From assembly GCA_024642325.1 (NCBI GenBank), contig JAHEBI010000090.1, positions 1 through 7,934 on the forward strand: a stretch of DNA of 7,934 nucleotides, given 5' to 3'. The notes under the pieces are model-generated. The model was given only the letters and a program-made list of their open reading frames with translations. It did no database searches and was not told the DNA's origin. Position 1 is the stretch's first letter, and each line of letters starts with the position of its first letter. Positions 1 to 6,510 of the stretch are shown here, piece by piece. The position numbers and the translations under genes were made by a program. Source of the stretch: Eudoraea sp. GTDB lineage: Bacteria > Bacteroidota > Bacteroidia > Flavobacteriales > Flavobacteriaceae.

Positions 1-843
1 GGCTTCGCCAATAGTAGCGGTAAGTGTATTTTGAACTTCCGTATTTAAATTCCCCCCATAAGGATCCGTTGCAGGGTCGGTAAAAATTACAAGGTCTGTA
101 TTTGCAATCAGTTCCAAATTAACACCCAAATCGGTTTCAAAAACCTGGTTTACCCTGGTAAGAGTCGCATTAATAGCAGCCAATGCATCTACCACAGTGC
201 CTCCATGAAATTGGGTATATTCCCCTGTAGTTGAAATCGCAATTCTGTATTTTCTTAATACCTGGTCATCCACAAGTTTTGAAACAGATCCATTACTGTT
301 TTTTTCAAGTATTGATTGGGTGAAACAAATAAATTCACTATCCGTTTTCGCATTTAAATTCCTGTCATAAACCACATAACTACTTCCCCCATCCGAGACT
401 TTCTCCATAAACGTAGTCCTTTCGGTTCCTGTATGAACAATCATACTTTGAACGCCCTTGTGTGAAATGCTGAAACGAATACGATCTTTATTTCCATCTA
501 TACTGTAACCGGAAAAGGATTTAATACCGGGATATTTTCGTGCCAGTTCCGGAGCGAAGACCGAATTTTCAGCAACCCTGAAAGCCCTTAATTTTCCTTT
601 GATATCGGGGAAATAAACGATTCCAGGAGCTTTCTTCAAGGCATATACAGGTGCTAATTCCTTATATAAAGATGCCTGGTCTAAATCAAAAACCTTTACT
701 TTTCTTACGTCCGCTTTAGATAAAGAAGGTGAAGATATTTCCTTTGCAGAAATCTCCTCCTGCCAATATTTGGATTGCGCAGATCCGTAAAAGGAAAGAA
801 AAAATATGGTAATTGATAAAACAAGACGTAGTTTTGCCAGCAT
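1..843 (-). CDS. Secreted reprolysin-like (M12B-type) zinc metallopeptidase, N-terminal part
   Basis: The reading frame is open from an ATG at 843 down to base 1 (281 codons) with no stop, so only the N-terminal part is present. Residues 1-22 form a Sec signal peptide: basic MLAKLR, a hydrophobic core to about residue 19, then a GSAQ cleavage region. Residues about 23-190 resemble the propeptide of flavobacterial secreted metalloproteases. From about residue 198 (RKYRIAISTTGEYTQFHGG) the sequence matches the start of the reprolysin-type catalytic domain, continuing through an NATLTRVNQVFETDLG helix and an LIANTDLVIFTDPATDPYGG strand-loop. The zinc motif HExxHxxxxxH and any C-terminal type IX secretion sorting domain would lie beyond the left edge and cannot be checked. 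The only cysteine, C173, sits late in the propeptide and could act as a latency switch; that is inference. The protein is probably exported to degrade extracellular protein. Confidence 0.85.
   Translation of the reverse strand, partial: MLAKLRLVLSITIFFLSFYGSAQSKYWQEEISAKEISSPSLSKADVRKVKVFDLDQASLYKELAPVYALKKAPGIVYFPDIKGKLRAFRVAENSVFAPELARKYPGIKSFSGYSIDGNKDRIRFSISHKGVQSMIVHTGTERTTFMEKVSDGGSSYVVYDRNLNAKTDSEFICFTQSILEKNSNGSVSKLVDDQVLRKYRIAISTTGEYTQFHGGTVVDALAAINATLTRVNQVFETDLGVNLELIANTDLVIFTDPATDPYGGNLNTEVQNTLTATIGEA
829..836 (+). promoter_or_regulatory. Candidate -7 promoter element for ribF
   Basis: TAGTTTTG matches the Bacteroidota -7 consensus TAnnTTTG and lies about 57 bp before the ribF GTG, inside the first codons of the divergent metallopeptidase gene. 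No TTG is seen at the usual 19-23 bp upstream; the nearest, at 813-815, is only 13 bp away. Support is therefore the -7 box and its position only. Confidence 0.3.
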
Positions 844-862
844 CAAGGGATTTTTAAATCTT

Positions 863-870
863 CAAAAGTA
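863..870 (-). promoter_or_regulatory. Candidate -7 promoter element for the metallopeptidase gene
   Basis: Read on the minus strand, this is TACTTTTG, a full match to the Bacteroidota -7 consensus TAnnTTTG. It lies 19 bp before the ATG at 843, which would give a short leader of roughly 10-15 nt. No good -33 TTG is present at the normal spacing, so the call rests on the -7 box and position. Confidence 0.4.
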
Positions 871-893
871 AGTCTTTTTATTATTTTATTTGT

Positions 894-1820
894 GTGGTCA
901 CAGTTCAAAGCATATCCAATTACGATAAAAAGCATCCTACTGCTATTACCATTGGTACTTTTGACGGTGTTCACATAGGTCACAGGAAAATACTTGAACG
1001 CCTCATAAATGATGCCAAAAATACAGGTCTGCAATCTACAGTACTTACTTTTTTCCCACATCCAAGAATGGTATTACAGAAAGATACCGAAATAAAACTC
1101 CTTAATACCATCCAGGAAAAAATTAAAATTTTAGAATTAATTGGACTGGATTGCCTGATTATTCAACCTTTTACGATTGAATTCTCACGCCTTTCGTCAA
1201 CAGAATTTGTCAGGGACATCCTGGTGAATAAATTAAAATCCAAAAAAATTATTATAGGGTATGATCACCGATTTGGCAGAAACAGAAACGCGAATATTCA
1301 AGACCTTATCGCTTTTGGCAATGCATTAAATTTTGAAGTGGAAGAAATAGCCGCAGAGGAAATAAATGATGTATCGGTAAGTTCTACAAAAATTAGAAAT
1401 GCCCTTATTAACGGAGATATTAAAACCGCTAATGATTACCTGGGTTATAATTATATGCTCACTGGAGATGTTAAAAAAGGCAAAGGTCTGGGGCGAAAAT
1501 TAAACTTTCCCACAGCAAATTTATTTATTGAGGAAGAATACAAACTGATCCCCAAAAATGGGGTTTATGTAGTAAAAAGCGTCCTTAATGAAAAGCTTTT
1601 TTACGGGATGATGAACATTGGCTTTAATCCTACGGTAGGCGGTTCATCGAAGAACATTGAGATCCATTTTTTTAATTTCAAGGCGGATTTATATGGGCAA
1701 AATATCCAGATTGATATCCTTGAACGCATCCGTGATGAACACAAATTCAACTCGCTGGAGGAACTTAAAGTGCAATTGGCAAAAGACAAAGAAACTTCAA
1801 TGGCCATAATTTCAAGCTAG
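894..1820 (+). CDS. ribF: Bifunctional riboflavin kinase / FAD synthetase
   Basis: This cytoplasmic enzyme phosphorylates riboflavin to FMN and then adenylates FMN to FAD. Residues about 15-185 are the nucleotidyltransferase (FAD synthetase) domain: TIGTFDGVHIGH at 19-30 with the HxGH-type nucleotide-binding motif, FFPHPR at 53-58, GYDHRFGRNR at 122-131 and SSTKIRNAL at 163-171. Residues about 186-305 are the riboflavin kinase domain: GDVKKGKGLGRKLNFPTANL at 191-210 (the PTAN site), NGVYVV at 222-227, GMMNIGFNPTVGG at 238-250 and EIHFFNF at 256-262, which contains the conserved glutamate. At 308 residues it is the usual full length. The start is GTG: no in-frame ATG occurs before Met59, which is already inside the domain, and GTG leaves a normal N-terminus of about 18 residues before TIGTFDG. 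The stop codon directly abuts the next gene. Confidence 0.95.
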   Translation: MVTVQSISNYDKKHPTAITIGTFDGVHIGHRKILERLINDAKNTGLQSTVLTFFPHPRMVLQKDTEIKLLNTIQEKIKILELIGLDCLIIQPFTIEFSRLSSTEFVRDILVNKLKSKKIIIGYDHRFGRNRNANIQDLIAFGNALNFEVEEIAAEEINDVSVSSTKIRNALINGDIKTANDYLGYNYMLTGDVKKGKGLGRKLNFPTANLFIEEEYKLIPKNGVYVVKSVLNEKLFYGMMNIGFNPTVGGSSKNIEIHFFNFKADLYGQNIQIDILERIRDEHKFNSLEELKVQLAKDKETSMAIISS

Positions 1821-3131
1821 ATGTTTAATTCCTTTTTATTTAAAAGAACAGACAATAGTCCTTTAATTATTTTTCGCATATTCATGGGCATTCTCATTAG
1901 CCTGGAGTGCTATGGTGCCATTTTAACCGGATGGGTGCGGAGAACTCTGCTTGAGCCCGCATTCACTTTTTCTTTTATTGGTTTTGAATGGCTTAAGCCC
2001 TTGCCGGGTCCGGGCATGTATATCTACTTTTTAATCATGGGCACCCTGGGTGTTTTAATTGCTCTCGGTTATAAGTACAGATTCAGTATCATTTCTTTTA
2101 CCATTTTATGGACGGCTGTATACCTGATGCAAAAAACATCATACAACAATCATTATTATTTGCTGATACTTGTCTCCCTAATGATGTGTTTTTTCCCGGC
2201 TAACCGGTCATATTCTTTAGATGCCAGGATGAGGCCAGAGTTAAGGAGTGAAAGCATGTACAGCTATGTAAAATGGGTTATTGTTCTTCAACTTTTTATC
2301 GTTTATACGTATGCGGCATTTGCCAAACTTTATGCAGACTGGTTGGATTATAGTTTTGTCGAAATTTTAATGCAAAACAAATCGGATTATTGGCTCATCG
2401 GGGGACTATTACAGGAATCGTGGACCCATAAGTCCATTTCATTAATGGGGATTTTCTTTGATTTACTCATAATCCCTGCCTTATTGTGGAAACGCACCAG
2501 AAATATTGCTTTTGCATTCTCCATATTCTTTCACCTGTTCAATTCCATAGTCTTACAAATTGGGATCTTCCCTTACCTGGCACTGGCCTTTTCTGTTTTC
2601 TTTTTTGAACCCGAGACTATAAGGAGGATATTCTTTAAAAAAAAGCCCTTACCAACATCTGCCCAAGTCATTATCCCTGCCTACAGGAACATTTTTTTAT
2701 TAGGGTTTGGAGTCTACTTTTTAGTTCAAATAGTTCTTCCCCTAAGGCATCATTTCATTGAAGATGATGTGTTATGGACAGAAGAAGGACATCGAATGAG
2801 CTGGCGCATGATGCTGAGAAACCGTTCCGGAATTATCAGTTTTAAAGTGATAAATAATGATAATGGCGCTATTGTAAACGTGAATCTGAACGATTACCTT
2901 ACCGGGAAACAAAAAAGCAGAGTTTCTGCCTATCCAGATTTTATTTGGCAGTTTGCCCAGCATCTTAAAAAGATCTATTCCGAGGGCGGTGCCGATATTT
3001 CCATTTACGTAAATTCAAAAGTACGGATAAATGGCAATGAATTAAAGCCTTTTATAGATCCTGAGGTCGATCTGGGCGCTGAGCGCTGGGACCATTTTAG
3101 GCATCATAAGTGGATACTGCCTTCCGAATAA
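1821..3131 (+). CDS. Vitamin K-dependent gamma-carboxylase family (HTTM domain) membrane protein
   Basis: This 436-residue inner-membrane protein belongs to the family of the animal vitamin K-dependent gamma-glutamyl carboxylase (GGCX). About eight or nine hydrophobic segments lie near 14-34, 66-84, 88-104, 112-126, 150-168, 206-224, 228-246, 248-263 and 290-306. By recall of the human sequence, KTSYNNHYYL (105-114) aligns with its KTSWNNHSYL, placing H111 opposite the key histidine H160. FIVYTYAAFAKLYADWLD aligns with FIVYFIAGVKKLDADWVE, placing K169 opposite the catalytic base K218. FFHLFNS at 237-243 is also shared. The C-terminal region (about 310-436), with MSWRMMLRNRSG, FIDPEVD and HHKWILP, matches the first part of the lumenal domain; the distal part of the 758-residue human enzyme is absent. 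The reaction in bacteria is uncertain: quinol epoxidation, carboxylation or another modification are possible. The ATG directly follows the ribF stop, so the two are probably one operon. Confidence 0.85.
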   Translation: MFNSFLFKRTDNSPLIIFRIFMGILISLECYGAILTGWVRRTLLEPAFTFSFIGFEWLKPLPGPGMYIYFLIMGTLGVLIALGYKYRFSIISFTILWTAVYLMQKTSYNNHYYLLILVSLMMCFFPANRSYSLDARMRPELRSESMYSYVKWVIVLQLFIVYTYAAFAKLYADWLDYSFVEILMQNKSDYWLIGGLLQESWTHKSISLMGIFFDLLIIPALLWKRTRNIAFAFSIFFHLFNSIVLQIGIFPYLALAFSVFFFEPETIRRIFFKKKPLPTSAQVIIPAYRNIFLLGFGVYFLVQIVLPLRHHFIEDDVLWTEEGHRMSWRMMLRNRSGIISFKVINNDNGAIVNVNLNDYLTGKQKSRVSAYPDFIWQFAQHLKKIYSEGGADISIYVNSKVRINGNELKPFIDPEVDLGAERWDHFRHHKWILPSE

Positions 3132-3218
3132 AGTAAAGTTGAACTATCAATTGTTAAATAGGTCATTACATTCTTTTTAAGTTTATTATCCGGGATTTAA
3201 AATAATGTATACACCCCA

Positions 3219-3238
3219 AATTGATACATTAATCAATT
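3219..3238. repeat. 7-bp perfect inverted repeat overlapping the serS promoter
   Basis: AATTGAT at 3219-3225 and ATCAATT at 3232-3238 are perfect inverted copies around a 6-bp centre (ACATTA). The repeat covers the -33 element and most of the -33/-7 spacer of the serS promoter, where a repressor could compete with RNA polymerase. The sequence is AT-rich, so chance is possible. Its role as an operator is inference. Confidence 0.35.
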
Positions 3239-3251
3239 AACCCTAAATTTG
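3221..3251 (+). promoter_or_regulatory. Promoter of serS (-33 TTG, -7 TAAATTTG)
   Basis: TTG at 3221-3223 and TAAATTTG at 3244-3251 are separated by 20 bp, fitting the Bacteroidota housekeeping sigma consensus TTG-(about 19-23)-TAnnTTTG. The element ends 19 bp before the serS ATG, predicting a short leader of roughly 12-15 nt. It occupies the 139-bp space after the carboxylase homologue, so serS need not depend on the ribF transcript. Confidence 0.65.
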
Positions 3252-3270
3252 CGCCTTAAAACGTTTAAAC

Positions 3271-4542
3271 ATGTTGCAGCTGCAAACCCTAAGAACAAAC
3301 AGAGCTCAGATTGCCAAGGCTTTAAAGAAACGCAATTTTGATGCAGAATTTCATTTGGATAAGGTACTTGGCCTTGATGAGAAACGTCGTTCACTGCAAA
3401 CAGATCTGGATAATACACTGGCGGAAGGCAATAAACTTTCCAAAGAAATTGGTTTGCTTTTTAAAAGTGGTAAAACAGAAGAAGCAAACAAGCTGAAGCA
3501 AAAAACAACGCAGCTTAAAGAAGATTCTAAAAGACTTACGGAAGAATTAAGTGCTGTTTCGGTTAATTTGGAAGATGTTCTTTACCAAATCCCTAATGTT
3601 CCGCATGAATCTGTACCGGCCGGAAACAGCGAAGAAGATAATGAAGAAATCTTTCGGGAAGGAGATATCCCTGTACTCGGCACCGATGCCAAACCACATT
3701 GGGAACTTGCAAAAAAATATGACATTATAGATTTTGAGCTGGGCGTTAAAATCACAGGGGCAGGGTTTCCTGTCTATAAAGGCAAAGGCGCCCGTTTGCA
3801 ACGCGCGTTAATCGCCTATTTTCTGGATAAAAACACGGAGGCAGGATATACTGAAATGCAGGTCCCCCTCCTGGTGAATGAGGCTTCTGGGTATGGCACG
3901 GGACAGCTGCCGGATAAGGAAGGGCAGATGTATCATGTTACGGAAGATGATCTTTACCTGATCCCCACGGCGGAAGTTCCTGTCACAAATATATTTAGAG
4001 ATACTATCCTTGACAAAAATAATCTCCCTGTCTGTTATACCGGATATACCCCCTGTTTCAGGCGGGAAGCCGGCAGTTACGGGGCACATGTAAGGGGCCT
4101 GAACCGACTCCACCAGTTTGACAAAGTAGAAATAGTCCGGGTAGAGCATCCTGATAATTCTTACCAGGCACTGGATGACATGGTTGAACATGTGAAAAAT
4201 ATCCTGCGGGAATTAAAATTACCCTTTCGCATCTTGCGCCTTTGTGCCGGCGACCTTGGTTTTACTTCAGCCCTGACCTATGACTTTGAGGTGTTTTCAA
4301 CAGCACAGGACCGTTGGTTAGAAATTAGTTCCGTCTCTAATTTTGAAACTTTTCAGGCGAACAGATTAAAGCTTCGTTACCGGGATGAAAACAATAAAAC
4401 TCAATTAGCTCATACGCTAAATGGCAGCTCATTAGCCTTGCCAAGGGTTTTAGCTGGGATTTTGGAAAATTACCAGACCGAAGGAGGAATAAACATCCCG
4501 GACATCCTGGTGCCCTATACCGGTTTTAGTAGAATAGATTAA
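3271..4542 (+). CDS. serS: Seryl-tRNA synthetase
   Basis: SerS charges tRNA-Ser (and tRNA-Sec where present) with serine in the cytoplasm. Its 423 residues are normal for the bacterial family. Residues about 1-110 form the N-terminal tRNA-binding domain, with a long antiparallel coiled coil at about 27-103 rich in Lys and Glu (LDEKRRSLQTDLDNTLAEGN, then KTEEANKLKQKTTQLKEDSK). The class II catalytic core follows: TAEVPVTN at 233-240 (serine-binding TxE), motif 2 FRREAGSYG at 263-271 leading to RLHQFDKVEIV, ISSVSNFETFQANR at 352-365, and motif 3 with NGSSLALPR at 384-392, ending in the class II arginine. The C-terminus, VPYTGFSRID, is typical of Bacteroidota SerS. The ATG at 3271 is preceded by a good promoter and gives the expected MLQLQTLR start. 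No T-box or other leader RNA fits in the short leader. Confidence 0.97.
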   Translation: MLQLQTLRTNRAQIAKALKKRNFDAEFHLDKVLGLDEKRRSLQTDLDNTLAEGNKLSKEIGLLFKSGKTEEANKLKQKTTQLKEDSKRLTEELSAVSVNLEDVLYQIPNVPHESVPAGNSEEDNEEIFREGDIPVLGTDAKPHWELAKKYDIIDFELGVKITGAGFPVYKGKGARLQRALIAYFLDKNTEAGYTEMQVPLLVNEASGYGTGQLPDKEGQMYHVTEDDLYLIPTAEVPVTNIFRDTILDKNNLPVCYTGYTPCFRREAGSYGAHVRGLNRLHQFDKVEIVRVEHPDNSYQALDDMVEHVKNILRELKLPFRILRLCAGDLGFTSALTYDFEVFSTAQDRWLEISSVSNFETFQANRLKLRYRDENNKTQLAHTLNGSSLALPRVLAGILENYQTEGGINIPDILVPYTGFSRID

Positions 4543-4547
4543 TTGTT

Positions 4548-4580
4548 TTGGACACTTCTCCTGATTGGGGAATATCTTTG
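4548..4580 (+). promoter_or_regulatory. Distal candidate promoter of the TPR gene
   Basis: TTG at 4548-4550 and TATCTTTG at 4573-4580, 22 bp apart, fit the Bacteroidota promoter pattern. It begins just after the serS stop and would give a leader of about 110 nt before the ATG at 4695. A short imperfect hairpin lies inside the spacer. Confidence 0.45.
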
Positions 4581-4646
4581 AATTAAGGCAATCCCTGCGT
4601 TTAAGTAAATTAATACAAAGTTCAGTTCAGCGATATTATGTTTTCT

Positions 4647-4681
4647 TTGACAGTGTTTTTTAATGAGCTTGATTAAATTTG
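4647..4681 (+). promoter_or_regulatory. Proximal candidate promoter of the TPR gene
   Basis: TTG at 4647-4649 and TAAATTTG at 4674-4681, 24 bp apart, resemble the Bacteroidota promoter; the -7 box is perfect but the spacing is slightly long. It ends 13 bp before the ATG at 4695, predicting a leader of under 10 nt. With the distal candidate it would form a tandem pair. Confidence 0.45.
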
Positions 4682-4694
4682 ATAAATTTCCCAT

Positions 4695-6479
4695 ATGAGA
4701 TTTGCCTTTTTATTTATCTGCCTTATCTGTAGCTGCCAATGTTGGACACAGGAAGATTTTCTGGCAAAGCAGTATTTTAATGATGGTGAATTTAAGAAAG
4801 CTGCAGTCTTTTATGAGAACCTCGTTGAAAAGAATCCCAGGCGAACAGATTATGCGGAAGGCCTGATTGCATGCTATCAGCAATTGGAAAAGTATGAGGA
4901 AGCCCAGGCATTTCTCTTAAAGAAAATTGAATCGGGTAACCCATACCCCACTATTTATATTGAATTAGGGTACAATTACCGACTGCAGGGACTTACTGAA
5001 AAAGCGAAAGAGAATTATGAAATCGCGCTTTCAAAAATTGATGTAAATCCAAATTATGGTTATGGAATCGGTTTCAGATTTCAGCGATATACCCTTTTAG
5101 ATTACGCGCTAAAGGCTTATTCCAGGGCTATGGAACTAAATCCACAGTTGGATTATAATTTTCAAATGGCCCGTATTTACGGGGAGCAAGGAGACATCGA
5201 AAGGATGTACGGCGCCTATTTGGAGTTGATTTCTACAGGGAAGGCTACCCAGACAAATGTGCTGCGAAATCTTGATAATTTTATCACCTCAGACCCAGAG
5301 AACCCCAATAACCTTAAGCTCAAAAAAATCCTGCTGCAAAAGGCTCAAAAAAATCCCGATATCCTGTGGAATGAAATATTGAGCTGGTTGTTTGTGCAGC
5401 AAAAACAATACAATAGTGCCTTCAACCAGGAAAAAGCCATTTACAAAAGATCGGGGGAGAGTACACTCGAACGACTTATTGGTTTAGGCGATATTGCTCT
5501 GGAAGACAATGCTGTTGAAGAGGCCAGGGAAATTTTTACCTATATCGATAAAAATTCTTATGATCCGGTTATCAAACTTAACGCACGCCTTAATCTTATT
5601 GATATTCAACTTTTAGATGCAAGCGAAAAACAACTGGATGAAATAGAGGGGCAGTTTGATGCATTAATGGAAGTTTACGGCTACGAAAATCACACTTTAC
5701 AATTGCAAATTGCCTATGCCAATTTCCTCACCTTTAAAAAAGGCAAACCAGAAGAGGCTATTGCTATCCTTAAAAAATGTTTAGAGCTTCCGCTGGAACG
5801 ATTTAGCATAGCTTATGTAAAACTTGCCCTTGGGGACATCCTTGTTTTTGATCAGAAATTCAATGAGGCGCTTATCAACTTTTCCCAGGTACAAAAAAGT
5901 TTAAAAAATGATGTCTTAGGTCAGAACGCCAGATTTAAAGTAGCGCAGACCAGTTTTTACAAGGGAGATTTTGATTGGGCATTTACCCAGTTAAAGGTAT
6001 TACGAGGCTCTACTTCACAACTTATTGCAAACGATGCTATGCAGTTAAGCCTGTTAATATCAGATAATTCCTTGGAAGATTCAACGCAGACTGCATTAAA
6101 AAAGTATGCCAGAGCGGACCTCCTGGCATATCAGCAAAATACTTTTGAGGCAATAAAAGTTTTCGATGATATTCTTGTTAACCACAAAGGAGAAAAAATA
6201 GAAGATGAGGCTCTTCTAAAGCAAGGAGAACTTTTAGAACTTATCAAAGATTATGAAGCCGCCGAATTTAACTATCTTAAAATCGTTGAATTTTATGGAA
6301 ATGATATTTTGGCCGATGATGCTCATTTTGCACTGGCAGAACTCTACAGGAATATCTTAAATGAACCTGAGAAAGCCAAGGAACACTACGAGAAAATAAT
6401 TTATAATTACCAGGACAGTTATTACTTTCCTCAGGCGCGTAAAAATTTTCGAATTTTACGCGGTGACAGTATTAACTGA
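4695..6479 (+). CDS. Exported tetratricopeptide-repeat protein of unknown function
   Basis: This 594-residue protein starts with a Sec-type signal sequence (MRFAFLFICLICSCQCWTQ), so it is expected in the periplasm or cell envelope. The mature part opens with EDFLAKQYFNDGEFKKAAVF and is helical TPR throughout. Recognisable repeat units lie around 21-55 (VFYENLVEKNP), 53-80, 84-117 (IYIELGYNYRLQGLTEKAKE), 136-170, and again at the C-terminus around 473-585, including a clear TPR at AHFALAELYRNILNEPEKAK followed by HYEKIIYNYQDSYYFPQARK. That C-terminal style resembles YbgF/BamD-like envelope TPR proteins. The middle (about 180-470) is divergent helical repeat. It has no catalytic domain, and probably scaffolds a protein complex. 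Similar exported TPR proteins are common in flavobacteria but no function is established that I know of. Four cysteines in the signal region (C9, C12, C14, C16) make lipidation at C14 conceivable, though the lipobox ICSC is poor. Confidence 0.85.
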   Translation: MRFAFLFICLICSCQCWTQEDFLAKQYFNDGEFKKAAVFYENLVEKNPRRTDYAEGLIACYQQLEKYEEAQAFLLKKIESGNPYPTIYIELGYNYRLQGLTEKAKENYEIALSKIDVNPNYGYGIGFRFQRYTLLDYALKAYSRAMELNPQLDYNFQMARIYGEQGDIERMYGAYLELISTGKATQTNVLRNLDNFITSDPENPNNLKLKKILLQKAQKNPDILWNEILSWLFVQQKQYNSAFNQEKAIYKRSGESTLERLIGLGDIALEDNAVEEAREIFTYIDKNSYDPVIKLNARLNLIDIQLLDASEKQLDEIEGQFDALMEVYGYENHTLQLQIAYANFLTFKKGKPEEAIAILKKCLELPLERFSIAYVKLALGDILVFDQKFNEALINFSQVQKSLKNDVLGQNARFKVAQTSFYKGDFDWAFTQLKVLRGSTSQLIANDAMQLSLLISDNSLEDSTQTALKKYARADLLAYQQNTFEAIKVFDDILVNHKGEKIEDEALLKQGELLELIKDYEAAEFNYLKIVEFYGNDILADDAHFALAELYRNILNEPEKAKEHYEKIIYNYQDSYYFPQARKNFRILRGDSIN

Positions 6480-6498
6480 TTTTTCATTTTCCGATTTA

Positions 6499-6506
6499 TA
6501 TATTTG
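6499..6506 (+). promoter_or_regulatory. Candidate -7 element directly before the DUF4286-GGCT gene
   Basis: TATATTTG is a perfect match to TAnnTTTG in the 31-bp gap after the TPR gene. It ends only 4 bp before the ATG at 6511, so transcription would start at or beside the start codon. No clear TTG sits at the -33 position; the sequence there is CTGATTTTTC. Confidence 0.35.
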
Positions 6507-6510
6507 AAAT

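Noticed and set aside
2351..2358. TAGTTTTG -7 box inside the carboxylase homologue
   Set aside because: It is deep inside a coding region with no gene start downstream; such matches are expected by chance in AT-rich DNA.
3144..3175. Possible terminator after the carboxylase homologue
   Set aside because: Only a 4-bp CTAT/ATAG stem around a 10-base loop is present, and the weak T-stretch lies too far downstream.
3808..4191. Open frame of 127 codons on the minus strand opposite serS
   Set aside because: It is antisense to the conserved SerS catalytic core, has no promoter or known motif, and is best explained as a shadow frame.
4338..4345. TAATTTTG -7 box near the end of serS
   Set aside because: It encodes conserved SerS residues (SNFE) and lies about 350 bp before the next gene, which has closer and better candidates.
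4556..4572. Hairpin TTCTCC-TGATT-GGGGAA after serS as a terminator
   Set aside because: The stem is only 6 bp with one G-U pair and is followed by TATCTTTG rather than a T-run. It overlaps a promoter candidate.
4675..4689. Short direct repeat AAATTT-GAT-AAATTT before the TPR gene
   Set aside because: Six-base AT repeats are common in such intergenic DNA, and part of it is the -7 box itself.
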